This document shows positions 31,241 through 40,605 of a stretch of 55,256 nt of DNA, piece by piece. Every line of letters begins with the position of its first letter. The stretch's first letter is position 1. Under the pieces are notes generated by a model. That model did no database searches. It was not told the DNA's origin and saw only the letters and a program-made list of their open reading frames with translations. Position numbers and translations under genes: made by a program. Source of the stretch: Bryobacter sp. (GTDB lineage: Bacteria > Acidobacteriota > Terriglobia > Bryobacterales > Bryobacteraceae); contig JALHNH010000043.1 of the NCBI GenBank assembly GCA_022843625.1, positions 1 through 55,256 of the forward strand, read 5' to 3'.

Positions 31241-34180
31241 ATGAATCGGTCTCTTCTTTCACTCATGTTTCTTGCTACTTTTGCTTTCGCCCAGCAGAAA
31301 CAGGATGAAGCCTACAGCGCTAAGATCCGCGAGTTTACGACCGACAAGAGCTTTCTCACAGAATTGGTTGACCACCTCCCCGAAGGCGGCAAAGTTCCCA
31401 GCCCGGAAAAGATCCTCGGCTACATTGCTGGCACGCCCTTCAAACTCACCCATGCAGCAAACGTGCACAAATACTTTCGCGCGCTCGGTAGTGCCTCTCC
31501 CCGTGTAAAGGTCTTCTCGATCGGCAACTCCGAAGAAGGCCGCGAGATGATTGTCGCCTGCATTTCCGACGAAGCCAATCTCGCCAGGCTCGAACGCAAC
31601 AAAGAACTGATGGCAAAACTTGCTGATCCGCGCAAGATGGACAGCACTGCTGCCCAGGCAGCCATGAAAGAAGTCGTGCCCATGTACTGGCTCACCGGCT
31701 CGCTTCATTCCACAGAAACCGGCAGCCCGGAGATGCTGATGGAACTGGCCTACCGGCTTGCGGTCGAAGAGACCCCTTTCATCGAAACCATCCGCAAGAA
31801 CATGATCGTGATGATCACCCCGGTTGCAGACGTGGATGGCCGCGAGCGTATGGTAGACCTCTACAACTGGAAGCGCGCTCATGAAAAACAAGCTGCTCCG
31901 AGCCTTATCTACTGGGGCAAGTATGTCGCGCACGACAATAACCGCGACGGCATGAATCTCTCTCTCGCCCTCACGCGCAACGTCTGGAAGACCTTCTTCG
32001 ACTTTCATCCGCTCGTGCTTCATGACCTTCATGAGAGCGTCCCGTTCCTTTACGTCTCCACTGGCATGGGCCCCTACAACGCCTGGTACGATCCGATCCT
32101 GATCAGCGAATGGCAAAAGCTTGCCTATCATGAAGTCGAAGAGATGACCAAGCGCGGAGTCCCGGGCGTATGGACTCATGGCTTCTATGACGGGTGGGCG
32201 GCCAATTACATGTTTCTCGCCGCCAACGGCCACAATGCGATCGGCCGTTTCTATGAGACCTTCGGCAACGGCGGCGCAGACACAAGAATGCGAACCGTGC
32301 CCAGCACCTCCACCACCCGCACGTGGTTCCGGCCCAATCCTCCGCTTCCGCAAGTGAACTGGAGCATTCGCAACAACGTCAACATGCAACAAAGCGGCGT
32401 CCTCTTCGCGTTGAACTTCACGGCTCGCAACAAGATGGAATTCCTGAACAACTTCTACCAGAAGGGTCAGCGCAGCATCGCCAAAGCAAGCACAGAAGGC
32501 CCTGCCGCCTACGTCGTTCCCGCCGACACCCCACGCCCTGGCCTCGCCGCAGACCTGATGAAGGTAATGGATCTGCAGAAGGTGGAAGTACACCGCCTCG
32601 ATGCAGCAGCTGAGGTCACAACCAAGACCGGCAAACGCAGCTTCCCCGCTGGCAGCTATGTCATCCGAATGGACCAGCCGTACTCCCGAATGGGCGACAT
32701 GCTGCTGGATTTGCAGTACTACAACGTCAACGACACCCGTCCCTACGACGACACCGGCTGGAGCCTCGGCTATCTCCGCAATGTGGAAACTGTGCGCGTC
32801 ACAGATGGTGCAATCCTGAAAGCCCCAATGACTCTGGTGCAGGGGGTTCCGCTCATCACCAGCACGGTTGGCGGCGCCACTGAGGCCAAAGCCTGGATCA
32901 TTCCGCACACGGCGGATAATAATTTAGCCAGCTTCCGCTTCGCGCTCAAAGACGTAAAGATGTGGTCGGCTGAGGCAGCATTCGAAGCAGGTGGCAAAAA
33001 ATTCAACCCTGGTGCCGTCATCATTCCTGCCGAAAACGTCGCCAAGGCAAGGTTGGTTGAAGCAGCCAAAGGCTTGGGATTCAAGATCACCGAAGTAGAT
33101 GCGATTCCCTCAGTTTCCAAGCACGAACTGGCCGCACCAAGAATCGCCCTGGTGCATACCTGGACCAGCACCCAGAACGAAGGTTGGGTTCGTTTGGCTC
33201 TTGAAGCAGCCAAGGTGCCCTACGACTACATCAGCGACCAGAAGGTTGGCCAGATGAGCGACCTCCGGGCAAAGTACGACGTGATCCTGTGGGGGCCGAT
33301 CAACGGCACGAGCCAACGCATCGTCAATGGCATCCCCAAACGTGCTGGCGAACCGGCCATCCCCTGGAAGTCTTCCGAGCTTACCCCCAGCTTCGCCACT
33401 GGCCCAGACCAGACTGACGATATCCGTGGCGGCATGGGCCTTGAGGGTGTTCTCAACTTGCGCCGCTTCGTTGAAGCCGGCGGCCTCTTCATGACCATCG
33501 GCTCAAACGCCTCGATTCCGATCGACTACGGAATGGTCGAAGGGATCAACATCGTTCCTACCAGAGAGCTGCAGGTGCGAGGCAGCGTGCTCATGAGTCA
33601 GGTCACAGACAAGCTCAGCCCCATTGTTTATGGCTATGACGAAAAAGTTCCGGTCTACTTCAACATCGCCCCTGTCTTCCAGGTCAACAGCACAGGTGGT
33701 ATGGCCCAGGGTGGCGGTGGACCATCCGCCAGCCCAGCAGGACGCCCCACGGGAAGAGGCGGCATCAACGACCCCGACGTCGTCCAGGCTCGTCCCTATC
33801 AGGAACCACCACGTCCGCCTGCCCTTCGCCCAGGCGAAGAGCCCCAGATCGCTGCAGAAATTGCCGAAGCCATGCGGGCTTATATCCCGCCCTCGGACAT
33901 GACTCCGCGCGTGGTGATGAAGTTCTCCCCGGCGAGTGAACTCCTGATTAGCGGCATGCTCGCCGGAGGTCAGGAACTCGCTGGCAGGCCGGTGGTCGTC
34001 GACGTCCCTGTAGGCAAAGGGCATGTGGTTCTTTTCGCTAACAACCCAATGTGGCGTCAACAGACGCAGGGTAGTTGGTTCCTGGTTTTCAATGCAGCCA
34101 TGAACTATGCCAACCTCAATGCCGGCAGGATAAAGAGCGCACCTGCAACAGGATCTGGTGCAGAAGATGACGACCAGTAA
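31241..34180 (+). CDS. Large secreted M14-type zinc carboxypeptidase
   Basis: The 979-aa protein begins MNRSLLSLMFLATFAFAQQK (signal peptide). An M14-like catalytic domain covers about residues 50-350, with the zinc motif HSTETGSP (His156, Glu159) and later His in HDNNRDGMN and LHDLHESVPF. The long C-terminal part (about 600-960) holds a region with DVILWGPING and GGLFMTIGSNAS that resembles the class I glutaminase-like fold seen in such proteins. A Gly/Pro-rich loop lies near 830. It probably trims exogenous peptides. The gene diverges from thrC across 32 bases and has no clear ribosome-binding site. Confidence 0.88.
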   Translation: MNRSLLSLMFLATFAFAQQKQDEAYSAKIREFTTDKSFLTELVDHLPEGGKVPSPEKILGYIAGTPFKLTHAANVHKYFRALGSASPRVKVFSIGNSEEGREMIVACISDEANLARLERNKELMAKLADPRKMDSTAAQAAMKEVVPMYWLTGSLHSTETGSPEMLMELAYRLAVEETPFIETIRKNMIVMITPVADVDGRERMVDLYNWKRAHEKQAAPSLIYWGKYVAHDNNRDGMNLSLALTRNVWKTFFDFHPLVLHDLHESVPFLYVSTGMGPYNAWYDPILISEWQKLAYHEVEEMTKRGVPGVWTHGFYDGWAANYMFLAANGHNAIGRFYETFGNGGADTRMRTVPSTSTTRTWFRPNPPLPQVNWSIRNNVNMQQSGVLFALNFTARNKMEFLNNFYQKGQRSIAKASTEGPAAYVVPADTPRPGLAADLMKVMDLQKVEVHRLDAAAEVTTKTGKRSFPAGSYVIRMDQPYSRMGDMLLDLQYYNVNDTRPYDDTGWSLGYLRNVETVRVTDGAILKAPMTLVQGVPLITSTVGGATEAKAWIIPHTADNNLASFRFALKDVKMWSAEAAFEAGGKKFNPGAVIIPAENVAKARLVEAAKGLGFKITEVDAIPSVSKHELAAPRIALVHTWTSTQNEGWVRLALEAAKVPYDYISDQKVGQMSDLRAKYDVILWGPINGTSQRIVNGIPKRAGEPAIPWKSSELTPSFATGPDQTDDIRGGMGLEGVLNLRRFVEAGGLFMTIGSNASIPIDYGMVEGINIVPTRELQVRGSVLMSQVTDKLSPIVYGYDEKVPVYFNIAPVFQVNSTGGMAQGGGGPSASPAGRPTGRGGINDPDVVQARPYQEPPRPPALRPGEEPQIAAEIAEAMRAYIPPSDMTPRVVMKFSPASELLISGMLAGGQELAGRPVVVDVPVGKGHVVLFANNPMWRQQTQGSWFLVFNAAMNYANLNAGRIKSAPATGSGAEDDDQ

Positions 34181-34228
34181 AGTCTGAGTCCACGAAATCG
34201 GGGGGGAACACGTCTATGTTGATGAGCT

Positions 34229-34870
34229 GTGATTTTGAAGAGTCTTATTTTCGCCCTTTGTTTGCCGTTATGGAGTGCCAAGTTTGCGGTGCTCGAGAGT
34301 GGCTCGCATCTGCAATTTGATCGCTTCGAGAAACGTGGAGCAGAAATTCTGCTCCATAGCAACGGCGGTACGCTCGTACTTCGCGCCTCCGATGTTATTG
34401 AATTTATTGAAGAAGCAGATCCGGATATCCCCGTAATAGCGGCTCCAGCAACGCAGCCGATCTTGAAGCTTCAGCCGCCGACAACGGAACCAAGGGAAGT
34501 GATCGCCGAAATGGCGGCGCAGTACGGCCTTCCTGAGAAATTTGTATCCAGCGTAGCCAGAACCGAAAGCGCATACCAAGTTAAGGCAATCAGCCCGAAG
34601 GGCGCAATTGGCGTTATGCAGCTGATGCCAGGCACTGCAAAGGACCTTGGCGTCGACCCCAACGATGTGCGCCAGAACATCGAAGGGGGGACAAAGTTAC
34701 TGCGCGACCTTTTGGTGCAATATCAAAACGACCCAGACCAGGTGAGAAAAGCCTTGGCCGCCTATAACGCCGGGCCTGGTGCTGTTGCAAAATACGGCGG
34801 GGTCCCCCCGTACAGGGAAACACAGCAATACGTGGAAAAAGTTTTGAAGAACTATCAGGGTGCCAAATAA
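34229..34870 (+). CDS. Periplasmic lytic transglycosylase (SLT family)
   Basis: The 213-aa protein has a short leader (ILKSLIFALCLPLWSAKF). A small beta-rich N-terminal region follows. The SLT domain has catalytic Glu113 in SVARTESAYQ, then GAIGVMQLMPGTA and AAYNAGPGAVAKYGGVPPY. It cleaves peptidoglycan glycan strands. It starts at GTG 34229. The gspE gene begins directly after its stop with no gap, so it most likely opens room in the cell wall for the secretion or pilus machine encoded downstream. Confidence 0.92.
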   Translation: MILKSLIFALCLPLWSAKFAVLESGSHLQFDRFEKRGAEILLHSNGGTLVLRASDVIEFIEEADPDIPVIAAPATQPILKLQPPTTEPREVIAEMAAQYGLPEKFVSSVARTESAYQVKAISPKGAIGVMQLMPGTAKDLGVDPNDVRQNIEGGTKLLRDLLVQYQNDPDQVRKALAAYNAGPGAVAKYGGVPPYRETQQYVEKVLKNYQGAK

Positions 34871-36487
34871 ATGTCGACAGAACGGGTAGCACTCAAAAAT
34901 ACCGAGCAGGAAGAAATCGACGCCAGACGTCTGGCAATGCGCTACCGCGCCGAATTCGTCGACCTGCGCAACGCCGAAATCGATCACGATCTTTTTCGCA
35001 CGATCCAGGTCGACCTGATGTTCCGCTACAACTTTGTCCCTCTGCACTCCGATGGCGGCATTCTCGAAATTGCAATCGCCGATCCGCGCAACCTTCAGCT
35101 GGTTGACGAGCTCAGCTCGCTGCTGGGCAAGAAACTGAAGATCAAGGTGGCAACCCTTAGCCAGATCTCAGACCGGCTCAAGAAAACCGAACAAAGCCAG
35201 CGCGTACTCGAAGAGGTAACCGAAGGTTTCACTCTCGATGTTGTCGGTGACGAAGAGAACCCTGAAGAAACGCTCTCGATCGACAAGCTCAGTGCCGACA
35301 GCGACACAGCTCCCGTGATCCGTCTGGTCGACACCACAATTTTCAACGCTCTCGAGCGTCGAGCCAGCGACATCCACATCGAAACGCGCGATCAGGAAGT
35401 CGCCATCAAGTACCGCATCGACGGCGTGCTGCATTACGCCATGCCTCCGATTGCGAAAGACTGGCACTCCGCCATCATCTCCCGCATCAAAGTCATGAGC
35501 GAACTGGACATCGCCGAGCGCCGCGTCCCGCAGGATGGCCGCTTCCGCGTTCGATATAAAGGCCGCCTGATCGACTTCCGTGTCTCGATCATGCCGACAG
35601 TTCATGGCGAAGACAGCGTACTTCGAGTCCTCGATAAGGAGAGCATGAGTGAGAAGTTCACTCGCCTCTCGCTGGAAGTTGTCGGTTTTGCCGAAAAGGA
35701 CGTTATCAAGTTTCGCCGCTATATCAAGGAACCCTACGGGATGGTGCTGGTAACCGGCCCTACCGGTTCGGGTAAAACCACGACACTTTACGCTTCGCTC
35801 AGTGAGATCCAGAACGACGAAGATAAGATCATCACGATCGAAGACCCCGTCGAATACCAACTCAAGGGCATCACGCAGATTCCCGTGAACGAGAAGAAAG
35901 GCCTGACCTTTGCCCGCGGTCTGCGCAGCATCCTGCGCCACGATCCTGACAAAATTCTCGTCGGCGAAATTCGCGACCAGGAAACCGCAATCATCGCCAT
36001 CAACGCCGCCCTCACCGGCCACCTTGTCTTTACAACGGTTCACGCCAACAACGTCTTCGACGTACTCGGCCGCTTCCTCAATATGGGCGTCGAGCCCTAC
36101 AACTTTGTCAGTGCCCTCAATTGTATTCTGGCCCAGCGACTGGTGCGTCAGATTTGCCCGCACTGCAAAGCTCCAATCCAGGTGAGCGACCAGGAACTTC
36201 TCGATAGCGGGCTCAAGCTCGAAGAATGGCGTGGAGTAACCCTTTACGAAGGCAAAGGCTGTTTTGAATGTGGCGGCACCGGCTACCGTGGAAGAACCGC
36301 CATCCACGAACTCCTCGACCTCACCGAAGAAATCCGCGAACTGATTCTCGAGCGGCGACCCACGTCGCAAATCCGCGTCGCAGCTCGCGCGCAGGGTATG
36401 AGCACCCTGCGTGAAAGTGCAGTCGACAAAATGCGTGAGGGCTTCACAACCCTGAAAGAAATCAACAAGGTAACCTTCGTCGAATGA
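34871..36487 (+). CDS. gspE: GspE/PilB-type secretion ATPase
   Basis: The 538-aa ATPase has an N-terminal GspE/MshE domain (about 15-110), Walker A GPTGSGKTTT (296-305), the Asp box ITIEDPVEYQ, the Walker B region KILVGEIRD (361-369) and the His box GHLVFTTVHANN. The zinc site CPHC/CFEC (Cys429, 432, 464 and 467) is intact. These are the features of the assembly ATPase that drives pseudopilus or pilus extension. It follows the lytic transglycosylase without a gap and overlaps the PilM-like gene by 4 bases (ATGA). Confidence 0.95.
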   Translation: MSTERVALKNTEQEEIDARRLAMRYRAEFVDLRNAEIDHDLFRTIQVDLMFRYNFVPLHSDGGILEIAIADPRNLQLVDELSSLLGKKLKIKVATLSQISDRLKKTEQSQRVLEEVTEGFTLDVVGDEENPEETLSIDKLSADSDTAPVIRLVDTTIFNALERRASDIHIETRDQEVAIKYRIDGVLHYAMPPIAKDWHSAIISRIKVMSELDIAERRVPQDGRFRVRYKGRLIDFRVSIMPTVHGEDSVLRVLDKESMSEKFTRLSLEVVGFAEKDVIKFRRYIKEPYGMVLVTGPTGSGKTTTLYASLSEIQNDEDKIITIEDPVEYQLKGITQIPVNEKKGLTFARGLRSILRHDPDKILVGEIRDQETAIIAINAALTGHLVFTTVHANNVFDVLGRFLNMGVEPYNFVSALNCILAQRLVRQICPHCKAPIQVSDQELLDSGLKLEEWRGVTLYEGKGCFECGGTGYRGRTAIHELLDLTEEIRELILERRPTSQIRVAARAQGMSTLRESAVDKMREGFTTLKEINKVTFVE

Positions 36488-37335
36488 GTTTTCTTGAGAA
36501 GTTGCGTAATCTCATCGAGGAGCCGCCGCCGGCCTATGCCTTTGAGCTCGGCTCAAACGGCATTGCTCACTGGCAGGCTGGTTCGACAAAATTCGATTCC
36601 TTCCCAAGCCTCGACCTTCATCACGATGCCAGCGTTTTGGCGGAGGCCTTGGGACGCATCACCCCATCGCCAAACGGCAATCGCAAGCGAGCAGCAGCAC
36701 TCATTCTGCCAGACAAGGCAGCCCGGGTATCGTTGATGGATTTCGATCAATTCCCCCGTAAGGCGGAAGATCAGGCGGCCTTGATCCGCTTGCGGCTCAA
36801 GCGCACCGTCCCCTTCGATGTCGACACAGCAATTCTTCGGTACCAGATCATCCCGCAGGTCGCAAACAAAGTCGACCTGACGGTTGCGGCGATCGCGGTT
36901 GAGACTCTTGCTCCTTATGAAACAGCATTTCGCAATGCGGGTTTCCATGCCGGCTTTGTCACAATAGCCGGCCTTAGCGCCGCTAATCTGGCTGAGGCGA
37001 ATTCTCTCACCATGCGCCTCAGCGGACTGACGCTCACCATCAGCCATTTTGAAAATCAGGTGCTCCGTCTCTATCGTTGCCTCGAATTGCAATCTGGCAC
37101 GCTGGACGAAATCCTGAACGTACTCGATCCCACCCTCGCCTATCTCGAGGATGAGCGTAAAACCAAGCCGCCGCGTATTGATATCTGTGGGCTCGGAGAA
37201 CTGGGTTCCGCACTCGAAGATCACTTGCGCGAAACATGGTCGATGGATGTACAACCACTTCGCAGCAGGCTTGGTTCGGTGGATTCGAACAACGCCGGTC
37301 TGCTCGGCTATCTCGAAGCGACGGGAGTGAACTAA
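36484..37335 (+). CDS. PilM-like actin-fold protein (GspL cytoplasmic-domain type)
   Basis: The 283-aa soluble protein has the actin-like fold of PilM or the cytoplasmic domain of GspL: AFELGSNGIAHW, ALILPDKAARVSLMDFDQFP, LKRTVPFDVDTA and ICGLGELGSALEDHL. The nucleotide-binding loops are weak, so ATP binding is uncertain. It probably connects the ATPase to the inner-membrane PilN-like protein. ATG overlaps the gspE stop; the next gene follows after 4 bases. Confidence 0.8.
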   Translation: MSFLEKLRNLIEEPPPAYAFELGSNGIAHWQAGSTKFDSFPSLDLHHDASVLAEALGRITPSPNGNRKRAAALILPDKAARVSLMDFDQFPRKAEDQAALIRLRLKRTVPFDVDTAILRYQIIPQVANKVDLTVAAIAVETLAPYETAFRNAGFHAGFVTIAGLSAANLAEANSLTMRLSGLTLTISHFENQVLRLYRCLELQSGTLDEILNVLDPTLAYLEDERKTKPPRIDICGLGELGSALEDHLRETWSMDVQPLRSRLGSVDSNNAGLLGYLEATGVN

Positions 37336-37339
37336 GCGG

Positions 37340-37912
37340 ATGCAAGCGAGAATTCCTATAAATCTGGCCAGCGAACCCTTCCGCAGAGACCGGGCCATGC
37401 TTGTTGCAAGCGCAGTTCTTGCCGTAGCGTTGGCAATCGGGCTGGTAGGCCAAATCTACCTGATCCTGCAAGAGAGCAATCGTGCGGAAGAAACCAGAGC
37501 CGCAGTTGAAAAAACAGATCAAACGGTGCGCAAGCTCACGACAGAACAAGCCAAAGTCGATCTGGTATTGAGACAGGCTCAGAATTCCGAAGTCCTCGAC
37601 CGCAATATCTTCTTGAACACTCTGATCTCGCGTAAATCTGTAAGCTGGACCCAGCTCTTTGCCGACCTGGAAAAAGTGATGCCAGGGTCGGTGCGCCTGG
37701 TCAGTGTGAGGCCACAGATCACTCCAAGCAATCAGGTAGTGCTCGACATGACGGTAGGCGCGATGACCGGGGAACCGGTGGTTGACATGTTGATGCGCCT
37801 TGAAGGCTCTTCACTCTTCGGCGCAACAACTATAACAACGCTCTTGCCTCCATCACAAAACGAAACCCTGTATCGATACAGACTGAGTGTGAACTATGCG
37901 CCCAAACCTTAA
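37340..37912 (+). CDS. PilN-like inner membrane assembly protein
   Basis: The 190-aa protein starts MQARIPINLASEPFRRD, matching the INLA motif at the start of PilN that binds PilM. A single membrane helix follows at about 15-38, then a coiled-coil (about 40-75) and a ferredoxin-like periplasmic domain. The coordinates overlap the PilO-like gene by 17 bases. It belongs to the inner-membrane platform. Confidence 0.85.
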   Translation: MQARIPINLASEPFRRDRAMLVASAVLAVALAIGLVGQIYLILQESNRAEETRAAVEKTDQTVRKLTTEQAKVDLVLRQAQNSEVLDRNIFLNTLISRKSVSWTQLFADLEKVMPGSVRLVSVRPQITPSNQVVLDMTVGAMTGEPVVDMLMRLEGSSLFGATTITTLLPPSQNETLYRYRLSVNYAPKP

Positions 37913-38480
37913 TCTTCGCAATATCGATTGGCGCAGCCCGGGCGTTTACATGCGCGTGATTCTCGGAATCCTGATGCTAGGCAACCTGATCGCGCTCTGG
38001 ATGCTCCTTTTTCCGCCCGGCGGCAGCCTCGAAGAAATCGAAGAGCGGCTTATCTCGTTGCGTCAACGCAACATACAACAGGGACGCAGCCTCGAGCAGA
38101 TGAGAACCTTACAGGCAAAGGTGCAGGAAAGCCGCGCTGCCGGCGATAAGTTTTTCGCTTCTTATTTCATGGAGCGCCGCAAGGCCGCCAGCACGATCGT
38201 CAGCGAGCTTTCTGCTTTGGCCAAACAAGCTGGCATCCGCCCCAAAGAGCATTCCTTTGTTCTCGAACCAGTCGAAGGGGCCGAAGACCTCTCGATGATG
38301 ACCGTCAACGGATCTTACGAAGGCACCTACGCCGATCTGATCCAGTTTGTGTATCGCGTAGATCGAAGCCCACGCTTCCTGATTATCGAAAACCTGACAG
38401 CCGCTCCACAGCAAAGCGCAGGCTTGCTGAACATCAGCATTCGCTTCCATGTCTTTGTGAAAGAAATCCCGGGAACCTAA
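37896..38480 (+). CDS. PilO-like inner membrane assembly protein
   Basis: The 194-aa protein has one membrane helix (about 20-40, MRVILGILMLGNLIALWMLL). A coiled-coil follows (about 43-80, EEIEERLISLRQRNIQQ), then a ferredoxin-like domain with GSYEGTYADLIQFVYRVDRSPRFLIIENLTAAP. This is the PilO/GspM architecture. The family name fits better than a sequence identity claim. It overlaps the PilN-like gene by 17 bases, and the next gene starts after 4 bases. Confidence 0.85.
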   Translation: MRPNLNLRNIDWRSPGVYMRVILGILMLGNLIALWMLLFPPGGSLEEIEERLISLRQRNIQQGRSLEQMRTLQAKVQESRAAGDKFFASYFMERRKAASTIVSELSALAKQAGIRPKEHSFVLEPVEGAEDLSMMTVNGSYEGTYADLIQFVYRVDRSPRFLIIENLTAAPQQSAGLLNISIRFHVFVKEIPGT

Positions 38481-38484
38481 AGCC

Positions 38485-39246
38485 ATGGCACTTGAAATGA
38501 AATTCGGCGGCGACCCGAAACAACTCAGAACCCTTGGAGTCCTGGGAGTCATTCTTTTGGTGATTCTCTACTTCAATTACTTCAGCGGCCCTGACTCCTC
38601 GACACCGACAACGAAGCGCACTGCGGGAACCAACACCGCCCCTCAGATGAATCTGCCCTCCACCACTGACATTGCGGCACGTAAGACGACAGAAGCTAAA
38701 AAACGCATCCAGGTAGACCGGCGCGCTCAGGAGTTTCGCCCGCGCGTCGGCCCGGCAAGGCCGGAAGACAGGCCCGATCCGATGACAGTCGACCCCACCT
38801 TGCGCCTCGAAAAGCTAACCCGGCTCGAAAAGATTCAGATCACTGGCGGCAGCAGAAGTCTCTTCGATTTCTCAAACATGCCTTCCAGTTCAAGCTCTAC
38901 AGTGGCAAAGATCATCCCCTCGCCGAAGAAATCCCCAGTGGCCCCCAAGCCCTTTATCGGCCCCATGAACAAACCCCCGGATCCGCCCAAACTCGTGGCT
39001 GCAGCTCCCATTGCCCCGCCGATACCGCTGAAGTTTTATGGCTTCACCAGCGCCGCTCGTGGTGCAAACAAGAAAGGTTTTTTTCTTGACGGTGACGATA
39101 TCGTGGTTGCCAGCGAAGGAGACGTGATTAAAGCGAGATATAAAGTGATCCGGATCGGCCTCACAAACGTCACTATGGAAGACACACAATTCAAGCAGCA
39201 GCAAACCCTGCCCATTGTGCCCGACAATAGTAGTGGAGGAATCTAG
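38485..39246 (+). CDS. PilP/GspC-like protein with Pro-rich linker
   Basis: The 253-aa protein has a membrane helix at about 15-34 (LRTLGVLGVILLVILYFNYF). A long Pro- and Ser-rich linker follows (about 130-175). The C-terminal beta domain (about 180-245, IPLKFYGFTSA, KKGFFLDGDDIVVASEGDVI, YKVIRIGLTNVTM) resembles the homology region of GspC and PilP, which contacts the secretin. The weak point is that the fit is by architecture only. It is next to the pseudopilin gene, with no gap. Confidence 0.7.
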   Translation: MALEMKFGGDPKQLRTLGVLGVILLVILYFNYFSGPDSSTPTTKRTAGTNTAPQMNLPSTTDIAARKTTEAKKRIQVDRRAQEFRPRVGPARPEDRPDPMTVDPTLRLEKLTRLEKIQITGGSRSLFDFSNMPSSSSSTVAKIIPSPKKSPVAPKPFIGPMNKPPDPPKLVAAAPIAPPIPLKFYGFTSAARGANKKGFFLDGDDIVVASEGDVIKARYKVIRIGLTNVTMEDTQFKQQQTLPIVPDNSSGGI

Positions 39247-40605
39247 ATGCCCATCCCGGTGAAAGTAAAACAAGGAGAACGCGGCTTTGCCCTTCTCTTC
39301 GTGTTTGCGCTCGCCGCTATGGCTGCATTGATGCTCTACAACGAGCTACCTCGAGCCGTCTTTGAAAGCCAACGCGCCAAAGAAGATTTATTAGTCAGCC
39401 GTGGCCAGGAATACCAGCGTGGCATTCAACTCTTCTATCGTAAGTACCGCAAGTATCCGGCAACGATGGAAGACCTTGAGAAGACCAGCGGAATCCGCTT
39501 TCTCCGCCGTCGCTATGTCGATCCCTTCTCGGGTAAAGATGACTGGCGTCTGGTGCATGTCGGCGCGAACGGCCAGTTCACCGATTCAAAAGTAATTAAG
39601 CCGCAGCAACCGGCTCAGGGCACCGGCTTTGGCTCAGGCACGGCTTCTACGACCGAAGAGAAAAAAGATGATCCAAACGATCCCACACTGAAGAAGCGAG
39701 CCAGCGATACCAGTGCAGCCGAGATCGGTGAAAACGCAAGTGCAGCTCCGGCCGATCCAAATTCTCTGCCACAGGGAGCTCCGCCTGCTCCCACCATTGG
39801 AATGCCTTATCAGGGGCGCACCGGCAACGATCCTGTTTACCCTCAACAGCAAAACGGCGGCTTTGGGGCACCTGGCAATATTGGCGTCGGTAGCAGCGTT
39901 GGTGGCTTTGGCGGAGTCGGCAGCGTGGGTGCAGGCCTGCCCAACACAAGCTACCCCGGCGCTGGCATCAACTCCCAAACCGGAGGAGCATCCGGGATTC
40001 CGATCCAGCAGGGCAACGGGTATCCTCAAAATCAAAATGGCCAGCGCCCCCTCACAGCCGACCAGCTCAATCCGGCCCTCGATGTAATCCAGCGGTTGCT
40101 CACCACACCGCGTCAGCCTCCGCCGGGCGCAATCCCAGGCTATCCCCCTGGTGGCCCTGTCAGCAGCCCCGGCGGAACATTCCTTGCCAGTGGCCCTGCA
40201 GCCAACGGCGGCAACGGCCAGTTCGGTGGGGGCGGAATCGCCGGCGTGGCCAGCAAGCATGAAGGCCGCGGCATCAAGCTCGTTAACGAGCGTGAACGCA
40301 TTGAAGAGTGGGAGTTTATCTACGATTACGGCAAGGACCGCGGCGGCCGTCCCGGAACCAATTCACAGAGCCAACAAGGAAATCAACAAGGTGGAATCAA
40401 CCCTGCCCAAGGCACTGGCTTTGGCGGCAGTGGCGGTTTCGGGCAACAGGGTCAAGGCGGGTTTGGGCAGCAGGGAAGCGGGGGCTTTGGACAACAAGGT
40501 GGCAGCTTCGGACAGCAGGGCGGCGGATTTGGCCAGCAAGGCCAGGGTGGCTTCGGACAACAGCAACCCCAACAACCCGGCGGACGCGGACGAACTCGAA
40601 ACTAA
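39247..40605 (+). CDS. Pseudopilin-like protein with FGQQG repeat tail
   Basis: The 452-aa protein has a prepilin leader with cleavage after Gly13 (KQGERG before FALLFVFALAAMAALMLYNEL). The N-methylated Phe14 fits, but the +5 position is Phe rather than the conserved Glu. The globular part (about 60-125, QLFYRKYRKYPATMEDLEKT, RRRYVDPFSGKDDWRLV) looks like GspG. The rest is a Gly/Gln/Pro-rich tail with at least six FGQQG-type units near residues 390-442. The leader suggests export through the neighbouring machine. Its stop codon overlaps the stop of the convergent regulator gene. Confidence 0.8.
   Translation: MPIPVKVKQGERGFALLFVFALAAMAALMLYNELPRAVFESQRAKEDLLVSRGQEYQRGIQLFYRKYRKYPATMEDLEKTSGIRFLRRRYVDPFSGKDDWRLVHVGANGQFTDSKVIKPQQPAQGTGFGSGTASTTEEKKDDPNDPTLKKRASDTSAAEIGENASAAPADPNSLPQGAPPAPTIGMPYQGRTGNDPVYPQQQNGGFGAPGNIGVGSSVGGFGGVGSVGAGLPNTSYPGAGINSQTGGASGIPIQQGNGYPQNQNGQRPLTADQLNPALDVIQRLLTTPRQPPPGAIPGYPPGGPVSSPGGTFLASGPAANGGNGQFGGGGIAGVASKHEGRGIKLVNERERIEEWEFIYDYGKDRGGRPGTNSQSQQGNQQGGINPAQGTGFGGSGGFGQQGQGGFGQQGSGGFGQQGGSFGQQGGGFGQQGQGGFGQQQPQQPGGRGRTRN

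Noticed and set aside
31259..32908. 549-codon minus-strand frame opposite the M14 peptidase
   Set aside because: The peptidase has a signal peptide and zinc motif; the antisense frame shows only compositional bias.
35168..36370. 400-codon minus-strand frame opposite gspE
   Set aside because: gspE is complete with Walker and zinc motifs; the antisense frame is a shadow.
40405..40600. Direct repeats in the pseudopilin tail as a possible CRISPR-like array
   Set aside because: Repeats follow codons for FGQQG with no unique spacers or fixed period, so they are protein-level repeats.
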